From assembly GCA_007120485.1 (NCBI GenBank), contig SKNP01000029.1, positions 1 to 14,506 of the forward strand: DNA of 14,506 bases, written 5' to 3'. The position numbers were made by a program, and so were the translations under genes. Below, piece by piece: positions 1 through 7,690 of this stretch; position 1 is the stretch's first letter, and every line of letters begins with the position of its first letter. The notes beneath the pieces were generated by a model. The model was not told the DNA's origin, searched no databases, and saw only the letters and a program-made list of their open reading frames with translations. This stretch comes from Nitriliruptoraceae bacterium. GTDB lineage: Bacteria > Actinomycetota > Nitriliruptoria > Nitriliruptorales > Nitriliruptoraceae.

Positions 1-110
1 CCGTTCGGTCCGAGGAAGCCGAGCAGACGTCCGGTCGCGGCCGTCAGGTCGACGCCATCGAGCGCGGTCGTCGAGCCGTAACGTTTGTGGAGATCGCGGA
101 GTTCGAGCAC
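1..110 (-). CDS. ABC transporter ATP-binding protein, N-terminal fragment (cut by window edge)
   Basis: Only the first 36 codons are inside the window. The minus-strand translation opens with a hydrophobic strand and a KRYGSTTALDGVDL-type A-loop region. It ends with LLGFLGPNG, the start of a Walker A (P-loop) motif, which is the usual N-terminus of an ABC ATPase of the multidrug/natural-product export type. The GTG at 110 is chosen because GAGG lies about 5 nt upstream and the A-loop falls at the expected distance from the start; no ATG is in frame close upstream. The gene lies 113 bp downstream of the RND exporter on the same strand, so the two may be co-transcribed. The signature motif, Walker B and the partner permease are outside the window, so the substrate cannot be inferred. 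Confidence 0.8.
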   Translation of the reverse strand, partial: MLELRDLHKRYGSTTALDGVDLTAATGRLLGFLGPN

Positions 111-223
111 GAGAGCCTCGCGGTGGGGGCGATGAGAGCGTGCGCAGTCTGGCCCATCGTCCCGTCCGCAGCATCGTCGGGTGAGCCCAACGGCTGACCG
201 GCCGCCTCACGGCAGCCTCATGG

Positions 224-2725
224 TCAGGCCGTGATGGTCTCGGCGACGTCGGGTGTCGCCGCCGACGCGGCCTGCCCGTGGCGCCGACGATCGGTGCGGT
301 CCCACAGGGTGAGCAGGCTCGGTAGCACCAGCACCGCCGCGAACAGCGAGAACACGATGGCGTACACGATGACGTAGCCGAGCTGCTCGAACGGCACCAA
401 CGTCGAGGTGGTCAGGATCCCGAACCCGATCGCCGTGGTCAGGGCGGACCCGGCGAGTGCACCACCGGTCTGCGAGACCGTCCGGCGCAGCGCGGTCTGC
501 CCGTCGTACGGGCGGCTGCGCTCCTCCAGGAACCGCGAGGTCACGTGGATCGTGAACGGGACCCCGATCCCGATCGAGAGCGCCGCGAGGGTGGCGGTCA
601 CCGGGTTCAGGGGGATCCCCGTCAGCGACATCATCCCGAACGTCAGCGCGAGCACCAGCCCGACGGGCAGGACGGTGAGCACGCCCACCATCGGACGCCG
701 TGCCGCGATCGTGAAGTGCACGACCAGCAGCGCCATCGCGGCACCGAGCGCGATCAACAGCGACAGGATCTGCGAATCCTCGATGTCCACGCCGATGTTC
801 GCCTGGACGATCTCCTGCGAGGCTGGGATCGCCTCGACCCCCGCGTCGTTCACCGGCGCGAAGGCCTCCTGCAGCCCCTGCTCGAGCGGCAAGGCACCGG
901 ACTGGCCGGCGGTGGTGCGCAGGCTCACCCGCCCGACCCACCCATCGTCGGTGTCGGCGAGGACCTCGTCGGCCCCGTCGACCTCGGCGAGCAGGAACGT
1001 GTACAGCTCGTCGACGTCCGCGTCCTCCGCCACGGTCAGGTCCTCCTGGACCCCGAGGTCGCCCAGCTGGGGTGCGAGCTCATCGTCGCCGAAGGCCTGA
1101 CCGAGCACGCCGACCAGGGTGGTCCCGTCCGGGACGTCGCCGAGCGTCTCCACGTCGTCGAGCTCGCCCGATCGCTCGATCGCTTGGACCGTCGCGTCGT
1201 GCGCATCGGGGGTCGCGAGCTGACCGGTGAGCAGCACCTCGGTGGTCTCGTCGAACCCGCCGTCGAACTCCTCCTCGAGGGTGTCGAAGGTGTCCAACAG
1301 CGGCTCGTCCTGCGGGACGAAGTCGGTGAGGTTGAACTCGCTGTCCAGTTGGGTGAAGCCGTAGCCGCCCGCACCGGCCAGCACCACGGCGACCAGCAAG
1401 GTCGGGATCGGTGCCCGCTCGGCCAGCCAGGCGGTGCGGCCGATGACGCGCGGCAGCGTCGCGTCCTTCTGGGTGTCGAGCGCTCCCTGCGGGAGCGCGC
1501 CCAGACGCTCGGCCCGGCGGTCGAGGCTGACCCGGATCGCCGGCAGCAACGTCAGCGTGAGCGCGAACGCGGCCGCGATCCCGACCGCGGCGAGGACCCC
1601 CAGGGTCGCGAGGAAGTCGACCGGGCTGGCCAGGTTGGTCAGGAACCCGATCGCGGTGGCCGCCGTCACCAGCAGCAGGGTCAGCCCGACCGTCCGCATC
1701 GCCGTCGCGAACCCGACGGCCGGTGAGGAGCCGCGACCGACCTCCGTGCGGTAGCGAGCCAGCAGGTGGATCGCGAAGTCCACACCGAGCCCGACGATCA
1801 GGATCGGGACGATCTGGGTCTGCGGCGAGAAGTAGCTGATCAGTCCGGCGTAGTCGGGGCCGAGCAACACCCCGATGCCCTGCATCCACACCACCGAGAG
1901 GATGATCACCAGGAGCGTGAGCCCGACGTCGGCAGCGGTCCGACGACCGATGCGGGTGCGCTGGCCGGCATCGGGCTTGACCCAGTAGACGAACCCGAGC
2001 ACCACCAGGATGATCGCCAGCGCGGTGCCGAACAGCCGCCCGACCTCCGGACCGATGTCGCCGTCGCTCAGGAGCAACCCGAAGCTGAACGGGTCCGCCT
2101 GCAACCCGTCCGGGGTGTCGACCGTGTCGACGACGGCGATCAGGTCACGCTGCTGCTCGAGCTGTGCCTCCTCGGTCTCCAGCCCGGTGGCGTCCTGGAA
2201 CACCAGGATCAGCCCGGCGGTCGGCGGATCGCCGTCGGCGACGAGCCCATCGAACAGCCCCGAGACCTGCGGCGGGAGCATCTCCAGCGACTCGGCCTGG
2301 AGTTCGCGTACCTGCTCGTCGTCGAGGTCGGCGACGTTGATGCCGGCCATCTCGGCGCCCATCTGCGCCCCACCGACGTACGAGGCGATCGCCGGTTGCT
2401 GGTCGTCGTCGACCAGGGTGTCGGCGACGTCGCTGTCCTCGATCGCGGCTTCGAGCCGCTCGGTGTAGTCCAACGCGTCGACGCGGCGGACGTCGTCGCC
2501 GTCCTCGGCCGTGACCACGATCTGCACGACGGAGCTCGCCTCGCCGAACTCGTCGTCCAGTCGGTCGACGGCGTCGGCGACCTCGCTCTCCACGGCGACG
2601 CCGTCCTCGGTGACGGCCTGGCCGGCGAACCCACCGAACACGGCGGTGAGCGCGAGCATGACCAGGACGGTGACGAGGGGCCGGCGGGTGACCATCCCGG
2701 CGAGCCCGTCGAAGAAGCGACGCAC
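224..2725 (-). CDS. RND superfamily exporter, HAE3/MMPL type (833 aa)
   Basis: This is a membrane exporter of the RND superfamily (MMPL / hydrophobe-amphiphile efflux-3 type), built as two homologous halves. A first helix (about residues 17-34) is followed by an acidic extracellular domain (35-228) and a five-helix bundle (230-400). The second half repeats this: helix at 440-457, acidic loop to about 650, then five helices to 807 and a short polar tail. The TM4 motif GLGVDFAIHLLARY (312-325) carries the proton-relay-type Asp316. The equivalent TM10 motif is GIGVPFTIH (719-727), with Pro723 in that place. The GTG start at 2725 is chosen because GGGGGA lies 5 nt upstream and residues 1-16 lead straight into the first helix; the frame stays open to 3373 but that extension is low-complexity. 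HAE3 relatives move lipids and other hydrophobic molecules; the substrate here is unknown. Confidence 0.93.
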   Translation of the reverse strand: MRRFFDGLAGMVTRRPLVTVLVMLALTAVFGGFAGQAVTEDGVAVESEVADAVDRLDDEFGEASSVVQIVVTAEDGDDVRRVDALDYTERLEAAIEDSDVADTLVDDDQQPAIASYVGGAQMGAEMAGINVADLDDEQVRELQAESLEMLPPQVSGLFDGLVADGDPPTAGLILVFQDATGLETEEAQLEQQRDLIAVVDTVDTPDGLQADPFSFGLLLSDGDIGPEVGRLFGTALAIILVVLGFVYWVKPDAGQRTRIGRRTAADVGLTLLVIILSVVWMQGIGVLLGPDYAGLISYFSPQTQIVPILIVGLGVDFAIHLLARYRTEVGRGSSPAVGFATAMRTVGLTLLLVTAATAIGFLTNLASPVDFLATLGVLAAVGIAAAFALTLTLLPAIRVSLDRRAERLGALPQGALDTQKDATLPRVIGRTAWLAERAPIPTLLVAVVLAGAGGYGFTQLDSEFNLTDFVPQDEPLLDTFDTLEEEFDGGFDETTEVLLTGQLATPDAHDATVQAIERSGELDDVETLGDVPDGTTLVGVLGQAFGDDELAPQLGDLGVQEDLTVAEDADVDELYTFLLAEVDGADEVLADTDDGWVGRVSLRTTAGQSGALPLEQGLQEAFAPVNDAGVEAIPASQEIVQANIGVDIEDSQILSLLIALGAAMALLVVHFTIAARRPMVGVLTVLPVGLVLALTFGMMSLTGIPLNPVTATLAALSIGIGVPFTIHVTSRFLEERSRPYDGQTALRRTVSQTGGALAGSALTTAIGFGILTTSTLVPFEQLGYVIVYAIVFSLFAAVLVLPSLLTLWDRTDRRRHGQAASAATPDVAETITA

Positions 2726-2963
2726 GATGATCCCCCGAGAGCGCGTTTCGATGGTGTGAGTGGTCGAGCCGTGGTGCGCGTGGCTCCGCGAGGTTCGGGA
2801 TCGCCGAGATGGTTGGATCGATCGGACCTTGCGATCGGATCGAGTGGACCACACGGGGACCGCTAGGGCCGCACCGCCCGGCCGGGGCCGCTCCGGGGAC
2901 CGCGACGACACCCAGTAGGGTCCGGTGTCTCGAGCCACCCACCAGCGCCTCCCCGGGGTCCCC
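2726..2963. promoter_or_regulatory. Divergent intergenic region between the RND exporter and the BtuF-like gene
   Basis: These 238 bp separate two divergently transcribed genes and should hold both promoters. On the plus strand, TAGGGT at 2916-2921 fits an actinobacterial -10 (TANNNT) and would place the transcript start near 2928. No convincing -35 lies 17 bp upstream. A start near 2928 would exclude the GTG at 2925 and favour the GTG at 2964 for the downstream gene. GATCG-rich repeated words occur at 2816-2844. I found no clear -10 for the minus-strand exporter, and no B12-box-like sequence suggesting a cobalamin riboswitch. Confidence 0.45.
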
Positions 2964-3884
2964 GTGTCACGCGTGATCAGCCTGCTTCCGTCCACCACGG
3001 AGATCGTCCACGCGCTCGGGTGCGGGGAGCAGCTGGTCGGCCGCAGCCACGAGTGCGACCACCCGCCGGGTGTCGAGGCGCTGCCCATCGTGACCGCGCC
3101 ACGCGTCCCGGTGACCGGCGACAGCCGTGAGATCGACGACCAGCTGCGCTCGATCCTCGAGCAGGCGTTGTCGGTGTACGAGGTCCACACCGACGTCCTG
3201 CGGGACCTCGCACCCGACCTCGTCCTCACCCAGTCGCTGTGCGAGGTGTGCGCGGTGAGCTTCGCGGACGTGCAGGCCGCGGTGCGCGACCACCTCGACG
3301 GCGATGTCGAGGTGGTCCCCTGCGAACCGAACCGGCTCGCGGACGTGGAGGCGGACGTGCGGCGCGTCGCCACTGCGCTCGGCGTCCCCGATCGGGGGGA
3401 TCAGGTGGTGTCGGACATGGCCGACCGGATCGCGCAGGTGCGGGAGCGGACCGCGAGCCAGCCACGGCGACGCGTCGTCACGATCGAGTGGATCGATCCG
3501 TTGATGGCCGGCGGCAACTGGATGCCGGAGCTGCTGGACGCCGCCGGCGGCGAGGAGCTGCTGGGTGAGGCGGGCGCCCACTCCCCTTGGACCGACTGGG
3601 AGACGATCCGCTCGCTGGACCCGGACGCGATCGTGGTGCTGCCCTGCGGGTTCGACCTCGACCGCACCCGGACGGAGGCCGCCGCGCTCACCGAGCTACC
3701 TGGCTGGGGGTCCTTACGGGCCGTGCGGGAGGGGCAGGTCGCCATCGCCGACGGTCACCACTACTTCAACCGGCCGGGGCCACGGCTGGTGGAGTCCGCG
3801 GAGATCCTCGCGGAGATCCTCCACCCCGACGTGGCCACGTACGGCCACGAGGGGCGTGCCTGGGAGCGGTTCCCGAGCTCCTGA
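2964..3884 (+). CDS. BtuF-like (cobalamin/iron-binding PBP family) protein without signal peptide, 306 aa
   Basis: The protein belongs to the TroA/BtuF-type periplasmic-binding-protein superfamily (COG0614, often labelled cobalamin-binding protein). It begins directly with VISLLPSTTEIVHALG (4-19), the first strand and helix of that fold. It continues with GRSHECDHP (26-34), LVLTQSLCEVCAV (87-99), a linking helix (about 127-165), IEWIDPLMAGGNWMPEL (174-190), VVLPCGFDLDR (224-234) and HYFNRPGPRLVE (266-277). No signal peptide or lipobox precedes the fold, so it should be cytosolic, unlike true BtuF. The GTG at 2964 is preferred: GGGG lies 5 nt upstream and relatives usually start just before VISLLPS. 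A GTG at 2925, 13 codons earlier, is the alternative. No BtuC or BtuD partner is adjacent. The conserved Cys and His residues suggest a cofactor or metal role; the true function is unknown. Confidence 0.9.
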   Translation: MSRVISLLPSTTEIVHALGCGEQLVGRSHECDHPPGVEALPIVTAPRVPVTGDSREIDDQLRSILEQALSVYEVHTDVLRDLAPDLVLTQSLCEVCAVSFADVQAAVRDHLDGDVEVVPCEPNRLADVEADVRRVATALGVPDRGDQVVSDMADRIAQVRERTASQPRRRVVTIEWIDPLMAGGNWMPELLDAAGGEELLGEAGAHSPWTDWETIRSLDPDAIVVLPCGFDLDRTRTEAAALTELPGWGSLRAVREGQVAIADGHHYFNRPGPRLVESAEILAEILHPDVATYGHEGRAWERFPSS

Positions 3885-4046
3885 CGGAGCCATCGGCGAC
3901 GGACGTCCTCGCGGTTCGGGACCTTCAGCCCCAGCGAGTAGCGCCACCTCGCGTCGATGCTACGGGCGTCCGCGCGCGAGCCGTGCGCCGACCCGCACCT
4001 GTCGACGCCGTGGGCTGCTGCCCATCGCCCTGCACCGGAGCCCGGC
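3885..4046 (+). promoter_or_regulatory. Leader region of the DUF411 gene
   Basis: This 162-bp gap lies between two plus-strand genes. It contains a small hairpin (TGGGC tgct GCCCA) around 4013-4026 and a GGAG Shine-Dalgarno at 4037-4040, six bases before the ATG at 4047. No promoter matching actinobacterial consensus was recognised, so co-transcription with the upstream gene remains possible. Confidence 0.3.
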
Positions 4047-4622
4047 ATGTCCCGCACCGCACCCCTGTCCCCGATCCGCCTGGCCCCCACCGACCCGGCC
4101 CCCACCGACGTGGCTACCGCCTCGCGACGATCGCGCTGGCCGTCGCTGGCCGCGCTCGCGGCCGCAGGGGCGTTGATCGCCGGCTGTACCGCGCCAGCGG
4201 ACCCGATCCCCGAGGCCGGCCCGGACGAGGCCGAGCTGCGCGCCGTCGCTGACGGTGTCGAGTTCGTCGTGCACCGCACCGAGACCTGCGGCTGCTGCGG
4301 GGAGTACGAGGACCACCTCGCCGGGTACGGGTTCGAGATCCACCAGGAGATGTACGACGACCTCGGCCCGATGCGACGCCACGCGGGCGTGCCCGATAGC
4401 GAAGCGTCCTGCCACACCGGCGAGGTGGCTGGCTACGCGGTCGAAGGTCACGTGCCGATGGAAGCGATCCACAAGCTGTTGGAGGACCGTCCGGACGTCG
4501 ACGGCATCGCGCTGGCGGGGATGCCGGCGGGCTCACCCGGGATGCCGGGCGAGCAGGAGGAGGAGTTCGTCGTCACGTTCGTCGACGACGGTGAGGTCGT
4601 CGGCGAGCTCGGTCGCTTCTAG
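4047..4622 (+). CDS. DUF411 putative metal-binding lipoprotein (191 aa)
   Basis: The mature part matches the DUF411 family (PF04214), small exported proteins commonly found near copper and other heavy-metal resistance genes. Visible family motifs are ETCGCCGEYEDHL (79-91, CxxC-type thiols at 81-84), SCHTGEVAGYAVEGHVP (121-137, with Cys and His residues) and GIALAGMPAGSPGMPG (153-168). The N-terminus is an export signal: a long n-region with RR at 27-28, a hydrophobic stretch (33-45) and a lipobox LIAGC with Cys47. It is therefore probably membrane-anchored on the outer face. The ATG at 4047 has GGAG six bases upstream; the open frame to 3957 is less likely. The RR pair is not a full Tat motif. 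Metal binding is inferred from the family, and no metal transporter is in the window. A strong hairpin follows 8 bp after the stop. Confidence 0.9.
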   Translation: MSRTAPLSPIRLAPTDPAPTDVATASRRSRWPSLAALAAAGALIAGCTAPADPIPEAGPDEAELRAVADGVEFVVHRTETCGCCGEYEDHLAGYGFEIHQEMYDDLGPMRRHAGVPDSEASCHTGEVAGYAVEGHVPMEAIHKLLEDRPDVDGIALAGMPAGSPGMPGEQEEEFVVTFVDDGEVVGELGRF

Positions 4623-4630
4623 CGGTCCGA

Positions 4631-4668
4631 CCACCGGTGCCGTCCGCGCGCGCGGACGGCACCGGTGG
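4631..4668. terminator. Perfect 38-bp palindrome, likely bidirectional terminator
   Basis: The two 19-bp halves are exact reverse complements with no spacer (left half starts CCACCGGTGCCG, right half ends CGGCACCGGTGG). It begins 9 bp after the stop of the DUF411 gene, in the gap between convergent genes. A transcript from either strand would fold into a long GC hairpin. There is no U tract, as is common for terminators of high-GC actinobacteria. Confidence 0.75.
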
Positions 4669-4706
4669 CGGCCGGGGACGGGGGTGCGGCCCGGTCCCCG
4701 GCCGCC
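4667..4706 (-). terminator. Second GC-rich hairpin, terminator of the betaine operon
   Basis: The arms GGCGGCCGGGGAC (4667-4679) and GTCCCCGGCCGCC (4694-4706) are perfectly complementary over 13 bp with a 14-nt loop. It lies 7 bp downstream of the stop codon of the betaine-binding protein gene (read on the minus strand) and shares two bases with the adjacent palindrome. No U tract is present. Confidence 0.7.
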
Positions 4707-4713
4707 TCGTGGA

Positions 4714-5649
4714 TCAGGGCAGCCAGGCCGACCAGGCGTCCTCGTTGTCCTCGATCCATGCGGCCGCAGCCTCGTCCGGCTCCATGCCTTCCTCATCGAT
4801 CATGAACGTGATCTCGTCCTGCCACTCGTTCTCCATCTGGAAGTTGACGAGGAACTCGTAGGCCTCCTCGTTGCGCTCGTCGAGATCGGCCGCGGCGACC
4901 TTCATGAGCACGTCCTCGGGGTAGCCACAGGTCCGCTCCTCCTCCGGCTCCTCACAACCCTCCTCGTACTCGGGCAGCTCGACCAGCTCCAGGTCGTACT
5001 TCGCGTGCAGCCAGTGGGGGGTGTAGAAGTAGAACAGCACCGGCTCGCCGTCGTCGAGGGCGGCTTCGACCTCGGTCAGCTGCGCGGCCTCGGATCCGGA
5101 CTGCACGACCTCGAAGTCGAGCCCGAGGTTCTCGATGATGACCTCGTCGAACTGGACGAAGCTCGGGTCCGCGGCGAGGAAACGACCGCTGTCGCCGGTC
5201 TCGGCCGTGGCGAACATCTCCTCGTTGCCCTCGAGCCCTTCCCAGGTGGCCATGTCCGGGTTCTCGTCGACGACGTAGCTGGGCGCGAACCAGCCGATCT
5301 GGCCGAGGGCACCGAGCTCACCGAGGTCCTCGACGCTGCCGAGGTCATCGATGTAGGTCTCGATGTTGTCGCCGTGGCCGGAGGGCCAGACCTCGAGCAC
5401 GGCGTCGAGCTCGCCGCCGTCCAGCCCGGACCACTGGGCGTTCTCATCGATCTCGGTGATGTCGACGTCGATGCCGAGCTCGGACTCCATCACCTGCGCG
5501 GCGACGTGAACGTTGGCGAACGAGCCCGGCCAGGGGTTGGCGGCGAGCGTGACGGGCTCGCCGTCGCCGTTGCCGACGCCGGAGGCGCAGGCTCCGGTCA
5601 GCAGCGCCAGGCTGGCGCCGGCAGCGAAGATGCGGGAACGGGTCCTCAT
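4714..5649 (-). CDS. proX: Glycine betaine/choline-type ABC transporter substrate-binding lipoprotein (311 aa)
   Basis: This is the extracellular binding component (OpuAC family, PF04069) of the quaternary-amine ABC transporter encoded just upstream. The ATG at 5649 (AGGA eight bases upstream) begins a signal peptide (MRTRSRIFAAGASLALLTGAC) whose Cys21 is the likely lipidation site. OpuAC-type features follow: NPWPGSFANVHVAAQVME (35-52), a DAVLEVWPSGHGDN segment, and PVLFYFYTPHWLHAKYDLE, where the aromatic residues may help form a ligand pocket. Two cysteines in the EEGCEEPEEERTCGYPED segment could form a disulfide. The mature protein is very acidic, as in salt-adapted proteins. Its gene starts 76 bp after the permease stop and ends the operon. 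Betaine, choline, proline betaine or carnitine are all possible ligands; the sequence alone does not separate them. Confidence 0.92.
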   Translation of the reverse strand: MRTRSRIFAAGASLALLTGACASGVGNGDGEPVTLAANPWPGSFANVHVAAQVMESELGIDVDITEIDENAQWSGLDGGELDAVLEVWPSGHGDNIETYIDDLGSVEDLGELGALGQIGWFAPSYVVDENPDMATWEGLEGNEEMFATAETGDSGRFLAADPSFVQFDEVIIENLGLDFEVVQSGSEAAQLTEVEAALDDGEPVLFYFYTPHWLHAKYDLELVELPEYEEGCEEPEEERTCGYPEDVLMKVAAADLDERNEEAYEFLVNFQMENEWQDEITFMIDEEGMEPDEAAAAWIEDNEDAWSAWLP

Positions 5650-5725
5650 GGATGCGATCCTGTCGTTGGGGACGTACGTGGGGTTCTGTGGATGTCGCGC
5701 TGCGGGGACGTGGTGTCCGCACGGC

Positions 5726-7690
5726 TCAGGCGGTCTTGACGGTGGCGCGGGTGGCTTCGTCATCGCTCCCGAGCGCCTGGGTGATCCGGTCCAGGAGGAT
5801 GCCGAGCAGGACGATCACCAGCCCGGCTTCGAAGCCGCGGCCGACCTCCCCCCTCGTGAGGCCCAGCACGGTCTCGAACCCGAGGCCACCGGCACCGATC
5901 AGCCCGGCGATCACGATGCTGGCCAGGGCCATCATGATGGTCTGGTTCACCCCGAGGAGGATCTGTGGCCGCGCGACGGGCAACTGGAGCGTGCGGAGCA
6001 GCTGCCAACGGGTCGCGCCCGTGGAGCGGGCCGCCTCCACCAGCGATCCGGGGACCGCACGGATGCCGGCGCTGGCCAGGCGCACGACCGGCGGCATCGC
6101 GTACACGACCGTGGCGATGACGCCGGGGACCCGCCCGAGCTCGAACAGGGCGACGACCGGGATGAGGTACACGAACGCGGGCATGGTCTGGAGCGTGTCG
6201 AGGACCGGACGCAACGCCCGATCGAGCCGATCCGACAGGCCGGCCGCGACCCCGAGCGGGAGCCCGATCGCCACGGCGAGGGCCGCCGCGACCCCGAGCT
6301 GGCTGGCGGTGTTCATCGCTTCCGGCCAGAGGCCGAGCGCGCCCGTGGTGCCGAACGCGACCACCGTGAAGGTCGCCACGCCCGCCCCAACGACCCGCCA
6401 GGCGACCACCGCGACGACCAGGATCAGCAGCCACCACGGGATGAGCAACAGCCCCTGTCGTAGGGGCTCGAGCCCGAACGAGAGCAGCACGGCGCTGAAG
6501 GCGCGGGTGGTGCCCCGGATCGCGGATTCGGCCGCGCCCCACGCCTGGTTGACCGGCTCGGCGAACGCGAGGATCCCCGCGCCGGGCACCTCACGGGCGA
6601 AGGGAAGCGCGCCGAGGCCCAGGCCCGCCACGAACGCACCGGCGACCAGCGCGGGGCGCCGCCACGCGGGGCCACGTCGACGGCGGCCGCCGGCGCCGTA
6701 GGTGATGCGGTCCAACAGCACGGCGATCAGCACGATCGCGACGCCGGGTTCGAGCGATCGACCGACGTCGACGCTCTGCAACCCCCGCAGGACGCCGAGC
6801 CCGAGCCCGGTCCCGCCGATCAGCGCACCGATCACCACCATGGCCAGCGCCATCATGATGGTCTGGTTGACCCCGACCCGGATCGACGGCAGCGCCGTCG
6901 GTAGCTGGACGGTGCGTAGGAGTTGTCGGGAGGTGCCGCCGCTCGAACGACCGACCTCGAGCAGGTCGTCCGGCACGGTGCGGATCCCCAGGGCCGTCAG
7001 GCGGACCGCCGGTGGCAGCGCGTAGATGAGCGTGGCGATCACGGCCGGGACGTCGCCGATGCCGAACAGGAACACCAACGGCAACAGGTAGATGTAGGCC
7101 GGCGTGGTCTGCATCGCATCGAGCAGCGGGCGTAGCGCGGCCGCGACCGCGGGACGCCGGCCGGACAGCACACCGAGCGGCACCCCGATGGCCAGTGCGA
7201 CGGCGACCGCGGTCGACATCAGGGCGAGGGTGCGCATCGCGTCGTCCCACTGCCCCATGAGCCCGATCACGACGAGCGCGGCGACCGACACGATCGCAAC
7301 CCGCCAGTTGGCGACGACCGTGGCGATCGTGCCGATCAGCAGCATGACGCCCGGCCAGCCGAGCAGGCCCAGCCACGCGTCGATCTCCATGAGCAACGCT
7401 CGGATCGCGGTCGAGATCGGCGTGAGGACGCCGACGAAGAACCAGTGGCTCCCGCGGTTGCGGACCACCCAGTCCTGCACCTCGTCGAGGCCATCACCCA
7501 GGGGGACCCGCCAGGCGGCCGGGAACGTGCCCGAGGCGGAGGCCACGGCAGCGACCACCACGGCCAGCAGCGCCACGACCGCCACGACGCCCAACGGACG
7601 GACCTGAACCGAGCGAGCGCGTCGTGGCCCGGACGCGCCGGAGGTACCAGCGCCGTCGGGTTCCGCTCGCTCGGTGAGGGTCGAGCTCAC
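5726..7690 (-). CDS. proW: Fused double ProW-type permease of a glycine betaine/choline ABC transporter (654 aa)
   Basis: One polypeptide carries two complete ABC permease domains (BPD_transp_1, ProW/OpuAB type). The first spans about 90-330, with the cytoplasmic EAA-like loop at 235-270 (TALGIRTVPDDLLEVGRSSG at 232-251). The second spans about 405-640, with its EAA-like loop at 540-576 (AGIRAVPGSLVEAARSTG at 541-558). GVNQTIMMALA recurs after each loop (273-283 and 580-590), showing an internal duplication. A hydrophobic segment precedes each domain (33-52 and 347-362), and a basic linker RRRRGPAWRR lies at 336-345. Usual ProW proteins are 280-350 aa and dimerise, so this fusion should supply both halves of the channel. 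The GTG start at 7690 overlaps the ATPase stop (GTGA) and has no clear Shine-Dalgarno, suggesting translational coupling. Confidence 0.93.
   Translation of the reverse strand: MSSTLTERAEPDGAGTSGASGPRRARSVQVRPLGVVAVVALLAVVVAAVASASGTFPAAWRVPLGDGLDEVQDWVVRNRGSHWFFVGVLTPISTAIRALLMEIDAWLGLLGWPGVMLLIGTIATVVANWRVAIVSVAALVVIGLMGQWDDAMRTLALMSTAVAVALAIGVPLGVLSGRRPAVAAALRPLLDAMQTTPAYIYLLPLVFLFGIGDVPAVIATLIYALPPAVRLTALGIRTVPDDLLEVGRSSGGTSRQLLRTVQLPTALPSIRVGVNQTIMMALAMVVIGALIGGTGLGLGVLRGLQSVDVGRSLEPGVAIVLIAVLLDRITYGAGGRRRRGPAWRRPALVAGAFVAGLGLGALPFAREVPGAGILAFAEPVNQAWGAAESAIRGTTRAFSAVLLSFGLEPLRQGLLLIPWWLLILVVAVVAWRVVGAGVATFTVVAFGTTGALGLWPEAMNTASQLGVAAALAVAIGLPLGVAAGLSDRLDRALRPVLDTLQTMPAFVYLIPVVALFELGRVPGVIATVVYAMPPVVRLASAGIRAVPGSLVEAARSTGATRWQLLRTLQLPVARPQILLGVNQTIMMALASIVIAGLIGAGGLGFETVLGLTRGEVGRGFEAGLVIVLLGILLDRITQALGSDDEATRATVKTA

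Noticed and set aside
192..217. Possible terminator after the RND exporter gene
   Set aside because: Only a 5-bp GGCTG/CAGCC stem with a bulge and a 16-nt loop; too weak to report.
545..2866. Long plus-strand frames (393 aa and 366 aa) opposite the RND exporter
   Set aside because: Their composition (His/Arg/Asp/Gly/Gln-rich without hydrophobic cores) is what antisense translation of a membrane protein in GC-rich DNA gives. There are no motifs and they lie inside a well-supported gene.
2726..2963. Cobalamin riboswitch upstream of the BtuF-like gene
   Set aside because: No B12-box-like motif was found, and the likely leader is too short (about 35 nt) if the -10 at 2916 is used.
2726..3373. 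N-terminal extension of the RND exporter frame to 1049 aa
   Set aside because: The extension is Ser/Arg/Thr-rich low-complexity sequence antisense to the BtuF-like gene. The GTG at 2725 has a good ribosome site and leads directly into the first membrane helix.
4255..5739. A 494-aa plus-strand frame across the convergent junction
   Set aside because: It overlaps two well-supported genes on both strands and both terminator hairpins, and shows no recognisable domain.
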